Assembly: GCF_013376105.1 (NCBI RefSeq)
Contig: NZ_JAAMFM010000002.1
Coordinates: forward strand, 124,001 to 188,000
DNA length: 64,000 nt
Origin: Arthrobacter wenxiniae
GTDB taxonomy: Bacteria > Actinomycetota > Actinomycetes > Actinomycetales > Micrococcaceae
Direction: 5' to 3'
Of the stretch, positions 43,754-52,264 are shown piece by piece. Numbering within the stretch: position 1 is the first letter of the stretch; the number at the start of each line of letters is the position of its first letter. The notes beneath the pieces were generated by a model. The model did not search any database. It was not told where the DNA came from and worked only from the letters and a program-made list of their open reading frames with translations. A program made the translations under genes and the position numbers.

Positions 43754-44770
43754 CTATTCCCCTTCCACGAAAACGTACTTGAGTGCCTCGGCCGGGTTCG
43801 GCGCCGGTGCGGCCTTGGCATGTTCGACGGCGTCCTCCACCCGGGTGCGCGCCTCGCCTTCCATCTCAGCCAGGTCCGCCTCGCTGAGCAGGCCGGCGTC
43901 GCGCAGTTTTCGCTGGTAAGCCGGGATCGGGTCGCGTCCGGGCACGTCGGCGAGCTCGGGCCGGTAACCCTGGGCGTCGCCCTCAAAGTGGCCCCACAGG
44001 CGCAAGGTGTGCACCTCGATCAGGCTCGGTCCGCCGCCTGCCCGGGCACGCGCCACGGCCTCGCCGGCGGCGGCGTGAACGGCCTCGACGTCGTTCCCCT
44101 CCACCCGGACGCCCGGCATGCCGTAACCGGCGGCGCGGACGGCATTGGTGGGGACCGAGGTGGATGCGTTGCGGGCCACGGAGATGCCCCAGTCATTGTC
44201 CTCAATGACGAAAATGACGGGCAGCTTCCACAGCGCGGCCAGGTTCAGGCTCTCGTGGAACGGGCCGGCATTTGCCGCCCCTTCCCCCGCCACAGCCGCG
44301 GCAACATTGCTGGTGCCGGCCCGCTGAAACGCGAACGCCTGCCCCAGCGCGGCCGGGAAGCCCTCGGCCACAATGCCGGAACAGGAAAAATGCGTGGCCG
44401 GATCGAAGAGGTGCATGTGGCCGCCGCGGCCGTGTCCCAGCCCCGATTCCCGCCCGAAGATTTCCCCGGCCAGGGAGCGCAGGTCCATGCCCTTGGCGAT
44501 GGCCAGGTGGTGCGGGCGGTGCGTGGCCGTCAGCGCGTCGCCCGTTTCCAGGTGGGCGCACAGGCCTGCGGCCACGGGTTCCTGCCCGGCGGACAGGTGC
44601 ATTTCGCCCGGGATCAGGCCCTTGCCAATATCGAATCCAGGGCTCTTGTCCGCATGGTATTCGCGCAGGACGGCCTCCTCAAAGGTCCTGATCAGAATCA
44701 TCTCCCGCAGCAGCGCCAGCCGCTGTCCGGTGCTCAGATCCGCTGTGACCTCAGTTGTTTCCATGGTCAT
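43754..44770 (-). CDS. 2-oxoacid dehydrogenase E1 alpha subunit (acetoin/pyruvate-type)
   Basis: 338 residues from ATG 44770; ATGs at 44773 and 44764 are alternatives after AAGGAGG. The E1-alpha core is RTFEEAVLREYH, THRPHHLAIAKGMDLRSL (ThDP His), GRGGHMHLFDPATHFSCSG, and the Mg-ThDP motif GEGAANAGPFHESLNLAALW followed by IEDNDWGISV. The usual GDG is GEG and the usual NN is DN. It acts with the E1-beta and the lipoyl domain encoded downstream. The neighbours do not fix the substrate. Confidence 0.87.
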   Translation of the reverse strand: MTMETTEVTADLSTGQRLALLREMILIRTFEEAVLREYHADKSPGFDIGKGLIPGEMHLSAGQEPVAAGLCAHLETGDALTATHRPHHLAIAKGMDLRSLAGEIFGRESGLGHGRGGHMHLFDPATHFSCSGIVAEGFPAALGQAFAFQRAGTSNVAAAVAGEGAANAGPFHESLNLAALWKLPVIFVIEDNDWGISVARNASTSVPTNAVRAAGYGMPGVRVEGNDVEAVHAAAGEAVARARAGGGPSLIEVHTLRLWGHFEGDAQGYRPELADVPGRDPIPAYQRKLRDAGLLSEADLAEMEGEARTRVEDAVEHAKAAPAPNPAEALKYVFVEGE

Positions 44771-44893
44771 CATCCCTCCTTGGCTACGGCCACGGCACCT
44801 GGGAAACGTGGATGTTGCGTGCACCAGTTTCGCAGCTCCGCCCGGCCTTGTTCCCTGAGCGTAGGCACAATCCGGGGGCGGGGGCACGGTGCG

Positions 44894-45709
44894 TTATTTC
44901 AGCACGTGAAATGGTTGCCCTTGACCGGGCCCGGGGTGGATGCCCAGCACCATCGAAAGCTGCGCGGCCCCGGCCTGGAGCACCTTGGCGTACCCGGCAC
45001 TGTTTTCGCGGTCACTGTTTTCGCGGGCACGGCCCGACGGGAAGGAAATGGCCAGGGCCCCGAGCCACGACGACGACGCCACCGGCACGGCAAGGCAGGT
45101 GAACCCCAGGGCGTACTCCTGGTCATCCACGCTCACGGCGGGCCGGGCCTCGAGCCGGTGCAGGAACTCCCGCGGGGAACTGACGGTGTAGGGCGTGAGC
45201 TCATGCAGCGGGTGCCGCGTGATGTAGTCGCGCCGGGCCGCGGGGTCCAGCACCGCCAGGATCTGCTTGCCGAAGGCGGTGGCGTGGGCACCGTCCTGCA
45301 ACCCCACCCACAGGTCGACCCGGGGCGACAGCGGCCCGTCGACAATGTCCACCATCTCAATCTCGCCATCCACGTAGCGGCTGAGGTAGGCGGCCACCCG
45401 GAGTTCGTCGCGGATCCCGTTCAGCACGGCACGGCCCTGGGCCAGGGCGACGGCGCCGCCGTCCGCGGCCAACGCCGGATGGGCCGGGCCGAGGACAAAC
45501 CCGTCGGCGTCCTGGACCACGTAGTTGGAGTGCGCCAGGGTGCGCAAAACGTTGTAGGTGGTGCCCAGGCTCAGCGCCGTGGCCCGCGCAATGACCTTGG
45601 CCGACAGGGGCCGGGAGGCGGAGCCTATGCAGTCCAGCACGGCCAGGGCGCGGCCGACCGAGGCAATCAACGTGGGCGTTCGTTCAGCACGGGCGAATGT
45701 GGGCTCCAT
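44894..45709 (-). CDS. IclR-family transcriptional regulator
   Basis: 271 residues from the ATG after GGAGGAGCG. The N-terminal winged helix is SVGRALAVLDCIGSASRPLSAKVIARATALSLGT in segments, with TTYNVLRTLAHSNYVVQDAD as the recognition part. The GAF-like effector domain runs 85-260 (LWVGLQDGAHATAFGKQILA, GFTCLAVPVASSSWLGALAI). IclR proteins sense organic acids or aromatics. It lies 120 bp upstream of and co-directional with the E1/lipoyl operon, which it probably controls. RENSDRENSA comes from a short tandem duplication. Confidence 0.88.
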   Translation of the reverse strand: MEPTFARAERTPTLIASVGRALAVLDCIGSASRPLSAKVIARATALSLGTTYNVLRTLAHSNYVVQDADGFVLGPAHPALAADGGAVALAQGRAVLNGIRDELRVAAYLSRYVDGEIEMVDIVDGPLSPRVDLWVGLQDGAHATAFGKQILAVLDPAARRDYITRHPLHELTPYTVSSPREFLHRLEARPAVSVDDQEYALGFTCLAVPVASSSWLGALAISFPSGRARENSDRENSAGYAKVLQAGAAQLSMVLGIHPGPGQGQPFHVLK

Positions 45710-45949
45710 CACCGCTCCTCCACTGCCAGATTACCGCAGTTGCTCCGCACCCGCCGAGGTAGCGGGTCGGCGCCGGGAGCCGGGGAGGTTCCGGCAGGTT
45801 TCGACGCCTTCCGGCGGCTTCGGCGCCGGACGTGCACGGCCCGCCGGCGGCGCGGTTGCGGTTCCCCGAAACTTTTTTTCGAGGACTACCGGCGAGTAAT
45901 TCGCAGTGGAAAGGGCTACAGTGATGGCTGAATTGAGGAGTTGTCCACC

Positions 45950-47041
45950 ATGCCTGAGCGCATTCCCACCCCCGCGGAAATCAAGCGGTGGCGGCAGTAT
46001 CTGGCCGATGAGCGCGCCGAGGCCGCCGTCTACCGCGATCTCGCAAAGCGCCGCGACGGCGAGGAGCGGGCCATCCTGCTCTCCCTGGCCGAGGCCGAGG
46101 GCCGGCACGAGCAGCACTGGCTGGGGCTGCTGGGCGGGCACGCGGGACCGCCCAGGCGAGCCTCCGTCCGCAACCGGCTGCTGGGGCTGCTGGCCCGCCG
46201 CTTCGGCTCGGTCTTTGTGCTGGCCCTGGCGCAGCGTTCCGAGTCGCGCTCCCCCTACGCCACCGACGCCGACGCGACCAAGGCGATGGCCGCCGACGAA
46301 TCCATCCACGAGGAGGTGGTCAGGGGGCTGGCCACCCGCGGCCGCAACCGGCTGGCCGGCTCCTTCCGGGCCGCCGTGTTTGGCGCCAACGACGGGCTGG
46401 TGTCCAACCTGTCGCTGGTCATGGGCATGGCCGCCACAGGGGTGGGCAGCAAGGTGGTGCTGTTCAGCGGCATCGCCGGCCTGCTCGCCGGGGCGCTGTC
46501 CATGGGTGCCGGCGAATTTGTCTCGGTCCGGTCCCAGCGCGAGCTTCTGGACGCGTCCACGCCCACCCAGGTGACGCTGACCGCGGCGCCGTCCCTGGAT
46601 CTGAAAGACAACGAGCTGGTGCTGGTCTACCTGGCGCGCGGCATGTCCCGTGACGCGGCCGAACACCGCGCGGCCGAACGGCTGGGCCAGTTCAACTGCG
46701 ACTGCGACCCCAGCCTGTCGCTGCGCCCCGACATCTTCGAGAAGGCCGACGAGCACGAGACGCTGGGCACCGCGTGGGGCGCGGCTTCCTCGAGCTTCTG
46801 CTTTTTTGCCTCCGGCGCCATCGTGCCGATCATCCCGTTCCTGTTCGGGATGACCGGCATCGGTGCGCTGGTGCCCGCCTGCGCCCTGGTGGGCCTGGTG
46901 CTGCTGGGGACGGGCGGCGTCGTCGGGCTGCTTTCCGGGGCGTCGCCGCTGTGGCGCGGCCTGCGCCAGCTGGCCATCGGCATGGGGGCGGCAGCGGTCA
47001 CTTATCTGCTCGGACTGGCCTTCGGCTCCGTGGTGGGCTAG
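45950..47041 (+). CDS. Ferritin-like/VIT1 (MbfA-type) iron transporter
   Basis: 363 residues. Residues 10-140 form a ferritin-like diiron domain: Glu in YLADERAEAAVYRDLAKR, EAEGRHEQHW and MAADESIHEEVVRG. Residues 140-363 are a CCC1/VIT1 transporter with FRAAVFGANDGLVSNLSLVM and LLAGALSMGAGEFVSVRSQ, five spans in all. The fusion is that of membrane-bound ferritin A, which exports iron from the cytoplasm and protects against iron/peroxide stress. ATG 45950 has GAGGAG nine bases upstream. Confidence 0.9.
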   Translation: MPERIPTPAEIKRWRQYLADERAEAAVYRDLAKRRDGEERAILLSLAEAEGRHEQHWLGLLGGHAGPPRRASVRNRLLGLLARRFGSVFVLALAQRSESRSPYATDADATKAMAADESIHEEVVRGLATRGRNRLAGSFRAAVFGANDGLVSNLSLVMGMAATGVGSKVVLFSGIAGLLAGALSMGAGEFVSVRSQRELLDASTPTQVTLTAAPSLDLKDNELVLVYLARGMSRDAAEHRAAERLGQFNCDCDPSLSLRPDIFEKADEHETLGTAWGAASSSFCFFASGAIVPIIPFLFGMTGIGALVPACALVGLVLLGTGGVVGLLSGASPLWRGLRQLAIGMGAAAVTYLLGLAFGSVVG

Positions 47042-47460
47042 CCAGGGCTGCGCCGGGATTGGCGGCGGTCCGGCTTGACCGCGACCACCGGGCAGTCAGC
47101 ATTAAGCAGCACTTCCTGCGCGGTGCTTCCGAAGAGGATCTTGCCCACCGGCGAGCGGCGCCGCAATCCGATGACGATGAGCGACGCCGCGTCCGCCGCC
47201 GCTATGCTGAGCAGCTCGTCCGCGGGTGAACGGCTTCGCTGGGGTTGGCGGATCTCGTGCTCGATTCCCGCATTTTCCAGCTGGCCCGCCACCCGGGACA
47301 CGGCCGCGGCGGCGGCGAGCGCCGAGTCCCCTTCGACGGCGTCGCCGGCGGAGGCGTTGACTATGATCAGCCGCTCCCCCCGCAGGCTCGCCTCGTGGAT
47401 GCCCCGCTCGAGGGCCGCCTCGCCGACGGCGGTCGGCACGTACCCGACGATGACCGGCAT
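47038..47460 (-). CDS. Universal stress protein (UspA family)
   Basis: 140 residues. VIVGYVPTAVGEAALERGIHEA opens the fold. GLRRRSPVGKILFGSTAQEVLL is the ATP-binding G-x2-G-x9-G-S motif, and it ends CPVVAVKP. It probably binds ATP and acts in stress survival. It converges on the iron transporter with a four-base tail overlap. ATG 47460 follows GGAGG; the GTG just before it is an alternative. Confidence 0.9.
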   Translation of the reverse strand: MPVIVGYVPTAVGEAALERGIHEASLRGERLIIVNASAGDAVEGDSALAAAAAVSRVAGQLENAGIEHEIRQPQRSRSPADELLSIAAADAASLIVIGLRRRSPVGKILFGSTAQEVLLNADCPVVAVKPDRRQSRRSPG

Positions 47461-47534
47461 CACGGCCTCCCGCGGTATCGGGTCATGGTGTTGCTCCTTG
47501 TCCGTGGTCCGTCATCGCGGCGGTGCCCTGTGCC

Positions 47535-47579
47535 CAGTTGTTGGCCCGGCTCAGTTGTTGGCCCGGCTCAGTTGTTGAC
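47535..47579. repeat. 17-bp tandem repeat across a stop codon
   Basis: CAGTTGTTGGCCCGGCT occurs twice in succession (47535-47551, 47552-47568), and a third partial copy runs into the NCS1 gene. The stop codon of that gene lies in the third copy. Because 17 is not a multiple of three, gain or loss of a unit next to it would alter the reading past the stop. Confidence 0.75.
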
Positions 47580-49130
47580 CAGGTCCGCGGGGACTGCCGG
47601 CTCCGGGGTGGACCCCGGCGCGGCCGTCCCTGACGGTGCGTCCTGGATCGTGCCGGCGCCCTGGACCTTGTCGCTGGCGTACCGTGCGTGGACCCGCGGA
47701 CCCAGGATGGCGTACACCCCCGCGGCAACCAGGCCGCCGGCCAGCCAGGACAGGTCCACCCCACCCATGGCGGTGGCGATGGGTCCCTGCATGATGGGAA
47801 GCACGCCGTACATGAACAGCCAGGTGGCGAAGATGCCGACCACCAGGGCGGTCAGGCCGGCCCAGTTGAAGGCCGGAAGGCGGCGGGTGCCGACGGGGTC
47901 GAACAGTCGCTCAACGGCGACGGGCTGGCGCTTGTCCACCCAGAAGTAGTGCACCAGCATGATTCCGCCCCAGGCGGCAACCCAGGCCACGAGGCCGCCG
48001 AGCCAGGTGCCCAGCGCGGAGGCAAAGTCTGCCTGGAGGATGAAGAAGACCACCCCGGCGAGCGCCAGGATGCCCACAAAGAGGTTCAGGCTGCGGCGCT
48101 TGGCCTTGATGTCCAGGGCCTGGGCGGCCACGGAGAAAGTGTAGATGTTCAAGATGTTGGTCGCGATGGGGCCGTGGAGCACCAGGAACAGCACGGGGAT
48201 GGCGAGGACGCCGAAGTTGTCAACGATCAGGTGGCCCGGATCGGCCGTGCCACTCCTGGTGGCCAGGCTGGCGCCCAGGATGCCCAGCCAGACGACCGGG
48301 AGGAACTGTCCGAACACCGAGGCAAGGTAGACCTTGCGGCGCGGCACGGAACGGCTGACGAAGCGGGAGTAGTCCGCGGCGTAGGTGAACCAGGTGATGC
48401 CCCAGCCGATCCCGATGACCGTCATGACGGTGGTCATCGCCGCGATGCGGGCCCCGCCTTCAAGGACGGCCCCGGGAGGGCCGGCGTAGCTCCAGTCGAT
48501 GTTCATGCCGAACCATGCCACGGCGGACATGGCCACCAGGACGACGATGGTGGGCGGCACTGTCCACTTTTCAAAGGCCGCAATGGCCTTGTAGCCGAAC
48601 CAGGCAATGGTCACCTGGGCGGCCATGATGAGCCCGGCCACCAGCACCTTGGGACCGATGTTTGCCGCGTCGGGGTTCACCAGGCCCAGCTTGCCGAGCA
48701 GGGCCATCACCAGGTCCAGGATGATCCAGGTGTTCACGGCGCACCAGCCGATGCCCAGCGTGGCCTGGATGGCGCTGGGCAGGTAGTTGCCGCGACGGCC
48801 AAACACCGCACGGGCCAGGACCATGCCCGTGGCGCCCGTGCGTTGTCCGAGCAGGACAAAGAGCCCGAACAACGCCATGCCGATCAGGTTTCCGGCAACC
48901 AGCACGGTGACCGTGTCTGCGAAGCTGAGTCCCAATTGAATGCCCAGGGCCCCCAGAACCCAGTTGATGGGGGCGAGGTTCGCCCCGGCCCAGATCCAAA
49001 ACTGTCCGGAAACGCTTCGGGTGCGTGACGATTCAGGGATCGCCTGCAGGTTTTGTTCAACGTCGCCATCGGGCGACGGGTGCTTGCCTTGGGCGACGCT
49101 GCCCGGCAAGGAAGTGTTGGTGTCTCGCAT
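47568..49130 (-). CDS. NCS1-family permease (cytosine/allantoin/creatinine type)
   Basis: 520 residues, 12 spans. SGQFWIWAGANLAPINWVLG is the NCS1 TM1 signature and GWGITWFTYAADYSRFVSRS is TM5-6. GPIATNILNIYTFSVAAQAL follows. The family imports nitrogen-rich ring compounds with H+ or Na+. It is a close paralogue of the permease at 60596-62134, with long identical blocks (for example FVLLGQRTGATGM versus FVILGQRTGATGM). It lies downstream of purU beyond a hairpin, so it is probably a separate transcript. The C-terminal 40 residues are low complexity. GGAGG precedes the ATG. Confidence 0.87.
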   Translation of the reverse strand: MRDTNTSLPGSVAQGKHPSPDGDVEQNLQAIPESSRTRSVSGQFWIWAGANLAPINWVLGALGIQLGLSFADTVTVLVAGNLIGMALFGLFVLLGQRTGATGMVLARAVFGRRGNYLPSAIQATLGIGWCAVNTWIILDLVMALLGKLGLVNPDAANIGPKVLVAGLIMAAQVTIAWFGYKAIAAFEKWTVPPTIVVLVAMSAVAWFGMNIDWSYAGPPGAVLEGGARIAAMTTVMTVIGIGWGITWFTYAADYSRFVSRSVPRRKVYLASVFGQFLPVVWLGILGASLATRSGTADPGHLIVDNFGVLAIPVLFLVLHGPIATNILNIYTFSVAAQALDIKAKRRSLNLFVGILALAGVVFFILQADFASALGTWLGGLVAWVAAWGGIMLVHYFWVDKRQPVAVERLFDPVGTRRLPAFNWAGLTALVVGIFATWLFMYGVLPIMQGPIATAMGGVDLSWLAGGLVAAGVYAILGPRVHARYASDKVQGAGTIQDAPSGTAAPGSTPEPAVPADLVNN

Positions 49131-49277
49131 GGAAAACCTCCAGTGTTGAGGGGACTTTCCAAGCCTATGTGTCATGGATCACAGCCAACAAGATACATTG
49201 TGTACCCGGAATTGCCAAGAAAATTCACTTTTAGTCATGGCCTTGAGGGTGGGTGCCGTACCCACCGTGAAACGATC

Positions 49278-49311
49278 CATGGCCCGCAAGCCGGGGGGCT
49301 TGCGGGCCATG
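49278..49311. terminator. 15-bp stem-loop between purU and the NCS1 gene
   Basis: CATGGCCCGCAAGCC (49278-49292) and GGCTTGCGGGCCATG (49297-49311) pair perfectly around a GGGG loop. It starts 30 bases past the purU stop. There is no T-run, so it would be an atypical terminator or an mRNA end-stabiliser. Toward purU a 9-bp unit (GCCATGCGG with small changes) is repeated about four times. Confidence 0.5.
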
Positions 49312-49340
49312 CGGGTCATGCGGGCCATGCGGGCCGTGCG

Positions 49341-50264
49341 TCAGCGGAGGACTACGGTCCGGTTGCCCTGGACGATCACTCGCCCTTCGCAGTGCCAGCG
49401 GACGGCGTTGCTCAGCGCCTTGCACTCCGTGTCCCGGCCGGCCGCGACCAGGTCTTCGGGTCCGTAGGCGTGGTCCACCTCGATCACCTGCTGGGAGATG
49501 ATCGGTCCCTCATCCAGTTCGCTGTTCACATAGTGTGCCGTGGCGCCCACTGTCTTCACCCCGCGGGCATAGGCCTGGTGGTACGGCTTGGCCCCCTTGA
49601 AGCTGGGCAGGAAGGAGTGGTGGATGTTGATGGCGCGCCCGTCCAGCCGTCGCGTGAGCTCATCGCTGAGCACCTGCATGTAGCGGGCCAGCACCACCAG
49701 TTCAACGTCGTGGGCGTCGACGAGCTCGAGGAGCCTGGCCTCCGCCGCCGGTTTCGTCTCCGCCGTGACGGGCACATGGTGGAACGGGATGCCGTGCCAT
49801 TCCGCCAGCCGCTGGTGGTCCGTGTGGTTGGAGACCACCGCCACCACCTCCACCGGCAGTTCCCCGGTCCGGGTGCGGAACAGCAGGTCGTTAAGGCAGT
49901 GCTCAAACTTCGAGACCATGATCAGCACCCGCCGCCTGGCCCCGTGCTCGCGCAGCGCCCAGCGCATCCCGAATTCCGCCGCCAGCTCCTCCATCCGGCC
50001 GTTCAGCGCCTTGAACGTCTCCTCCCCCGGCGGCGCGGCGAAGTGCAGGCGCATGAAGAAGTGGCCGTCCGGCTCAAGGTGGTTGTGTCCGGGGCCGTGG
50101 CGCAGGTGCAGGCGGTCGCTGAACTGCCGGTTGTCGATGATGTCGCAACCGTGTTCAAGCAGGACGCCGGAGATCCGGTGGACCAGCCCCGGGGTGTCCG
50201 GGCAGTCCAGGGTCAGGACGTACTGGGCGCATTCAGGCGGCAGGGCCGCGGGCAAGGTGTCCAC
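49341..50264 (-). CDS. purU: Formyltetrahydrofolate deformylase
   Basis: 307 residues. An N-terminal ACT domain (YVLTLDCPDTPGLVHRISGV) covers 1-90. The formyltransferase-fold hydrolase part follows, with VVSNHTDHQRLAEWHGIPFH, the catalytic Asn/His/Asp set in INIHHSFLPSFKGAKPYHQA and the late Asp in ISQQVIEVDHAYGPEDLV. It hydrolyses 10-formyl-THF to formate and THF, regenerating THF for sarcosine oxidase. GTG start three bases after the sdaA stop: the last gene of the sox operon. Confidence 0.92.
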   Translation of the reverse strand: MDTLPAALPPECAQYVLTLDCPDTPGLVHRISGVLLEHGCDIIDNRQFSDRLHLRHGPGHNHLEPDGHFFMRLHFAAPPGEETFKALNGRMEELAAEFGMRWALREHGARRRVLIMVSKFEHCLNDLLFRTRTGELPVEVVAVVSNHTDHQRLAEWHGIPFHHVPVTAETKPAAEARLLELVDAHDVELVVLARYMQVLSDELTRRLDGRAINIHHSFLPSFKGAKPYHQAYARGVKTVGATAHYVNSELDEGPIISQQVIEVDHAYGPEDLVAAGRDTECKALSNAVRWHCEGRVIVQGNRTVVLR

Positions 50265-50267
50265 GGC

Positions 50268-51641
50268 TCAGCACTCAATCACATTCACGGCCAGGCCGCC
50301 GCGGGAGGTTTCCTTGTACTTGCTCATCATGTCGGCACCTGTCTCTCGCATGGTCTTGATGGCCTTGTCCAGTGACACCTTTTGGCTGCCGTCCCCGTGC
50401 AGGGCCAGCCGCGCGGCGTTGATCGCCTTGACACTGGCAATCGCGTTGCGTTCGATGCATGGAATCTGCACCAGGCCGCCCACCGGGTCGCACGTCAGGC
50501 CCAGGTTGTGTTCGATGCCAATTTCGGCGGCGTTCTCGGCCTGGACCGGCGTGCCGCCCAGCACCTCGCACAGGGCCCCGGCAGCCATGGAGCACGCTGA
50601 GCCCACCTCCCCCTGGCAGCCCACTTCGGCACCGGAGATGGAGGCGTTGAGCTTGAACAGGATGCCGATGGCGGCGGCCGTGAGCAGGAAGCGCACCACC
50701 CCGTCCTCATTGGCGCCCGGCACAAACTTCATGTAGTAGTGCAGCACTGCCGGGACGATGCCGGCGGCCCCGTTGGTGGGCGCGGTGACAATCCGCCCGC
50801 CCGCCGCGTTTTCCTCGTTGACGGCCAGGGCGAACAGGTTCACCCACTCCATGGCCCGCAGCGGGTCGTCCCCGTTGTCGGGCTTTTCAAGGGTGCGCAG
50901 CAGCCCCGGCGCCCGCCGGGTGACCTTCAGCCCGCCGGGCAGGATCCCCTCGGCCGCGCAGCCGTTGCTGACGCAGTCCTGCATGACCGCCCAAATGTGC
51001 AGCAGCTTCCCCCGCAGTTCCTCCTCGGTGTTCCAGACCATCTCGTTGGCCAGCATGACCTCCGAGATGTCCATGCCCTCCCGGGCACAGATGGCCAGCA
51101 GCTCGTCCGCGGTGCTGAACGGGAACGGCAGGACCGTCTCGTCCATGACCACGCGGTCGGCACCCACGGCGTCGTCGTCCACGACGAAGCCGCCCCCCAC
51201 GGAATAGTAGGTGCGTTCGCGGACCACGGCACCGCCGTGGTCCAGCGCGCGGAAGGTCATGCCGTTGGGGTGGGCCGGCAGGGACTTGCGCCGGTGCAGC
51301 ACCACGTCCTCACCGTAGTTGAAGTCGACGCGGTGCGTGCCGTCCAGCATCAGTTGCGCATCCAGGGCCGCCGCGGCGACCTGGTCGTCCGCGGTGGCCG
51401 TGTCCACGGTTTCCGGGTCCAGCCCCTGGAGCCCGAGCACCACGGCCTTGTCTGAACCGTGGCCGCGGCCCGTGGCGCCCAGGGAGCCGAACAGCTCGGC
51501 CTGGACGCGGACCACCCCGGCCAGCTGGCCGTCGGCCTTGAGCCCCCCGGCGAAACGCTTGGCCGCCCGCATCGGGCCCACCGTATGGGAGGAGGAGGGC
51601 CCGATGCCGACAGTGAACAGGTCAAGGACACTCAGAGCCAT
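50268..51641 (-). CDS. sdaA: L-serine ammonia-lyase (iron-sulfur type)
   Basis: 457 residues, a single-chain fusion of the beta and alpha serine dehydratase domains. [20 protein letters not shown] is the classical N-terminus. The [4Fe-4S] ligands are Cys in [28 protein letters not shown] and [12 protein letters not shown]. It converts serine to pyruvate and ammonia, the last step of creatinine or sarcosine carbon use here. Its ATG overlaps the soxG end by ten bases. Confidence 0.93.
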   Translation of the reverse strand: MALSVLDLFTVGIGPSSSHTVGPMRAAKRFAGGLKADGQLAGVVRVQAELFGSLGATGRGHGSDKAVVLGLQGLDPETVDTATADDQVAAAALDAQLMLDGTHRVDFNYGEDVVLHRRKSLPAHPNGMTFRALDHGGAVVRERTYYSVGGGFVVDDDAVGADRVVMDETVLPFPFSTADELLAICAREGMDISEVMLANEMVWNTEEELRGKLLHIWAVMQDCVSNGCAAEGILPGGLKVTRRAPGLLRTLEKPDNGDDPLRAMEWVNLFALAVNEENAAGGRIVTAPTNGAAGIVPAVLHYYMKFVPGANEDGVVRFLLTAAAIGILFKLNASISGAEVGCQGEVGSACSMAAGALCEVLGGTPVQAENAAEIGIEHNLGLTCDPVGGLVQIPCIERNAIASVKAINAARLALHGDGSQKVSLDKAIKTMRETGADMMSKYKETSRGGLAVNVIEC

Positions 51642-52264
51642 GATGGGTTCCGGTCCGAGGCGAACTCCTTCAGGCCGTCCAGGAGCCACCGGCCCAGATG
51701 ATCGGCAAGGGATGCCCGCGGGAAGAGCATGAACGTCTCCTCCCCCGTCTTCCACAGCGGGGTGGGCACTTTCCCGACCTCGGTGGTGATGGCGGTGCCG
51801 ACGGCGAAGGAGCGGGGGTGCAGGTCCGCCGCGCAGCTCTTCTCGAGCACCGCCCGGGCGCTGGGCCCGGACAGCTCAAAGGTGGTGCGGTTGCTGGAAA
51901 GGTCCACAACCTGCCCGGCCCCGTCGCCGAGTGCGGCCACCAGGAGTCCCGGCAGGCGGTCCTGGGCGTCCCCGGGGGCAATCGCCAGGAAATCGTCCGG
52001 GCCCAGCCAGAGCACGGACACCCCGGCGGGGCCGGTCGTGACCTCCCCACAGCGCACGGGCAGTCCACCCGTGACGTCCGCCAGGCGCACGCCCGCCTCG
52101 GAGACCGGGTCGACGCGGATGCCCACCATGGTCTGGAACGGCACCTCACGCAGCGTCACGCCACGTTCCCCGGCCACCGAGCCGACAGTGAAGTCGGTCC
52201 AGAGGTGTTCGGCGGGGCTGCGGCGCAAGGCCGCGACCCCCGTGTTGTTTACTGAATTAGCCAT
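51632..52264 (-). CDS. soxG: Sarcosine oxidase gamma subunit
   Basis: 210 residues, about the usual length. [36 protein letters not shown] and [20 protein letters not shown] are typical of SoxG, a small subunit with a GcvT-like partial fold. It completes the heterotetrameric oxidase encoded by the adjacent soxB, soxD and soxA. It overlaps soxA by eight and sdaA by ten bases. Confidence 0.9.
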   Translation of the reverse strand: MANSVNNTGVAALRRSPAEHLWTDFTVGSVAGERGVTLREVPFQTMVGIRVDPVSEAGVRLADVTGGLPVRCGEVTTGPAGVSVLWLGPDDFLAIAPGDAQDRLPGLLVAALGDGAGQVVDLSSNRTTFELSGPSARAVLEKSCAADLHPRSFAVGTAITTEVGKVPTPLWKTGEETFMLFPRASLADHLGRWLLDGLKEFASDRNPSWL

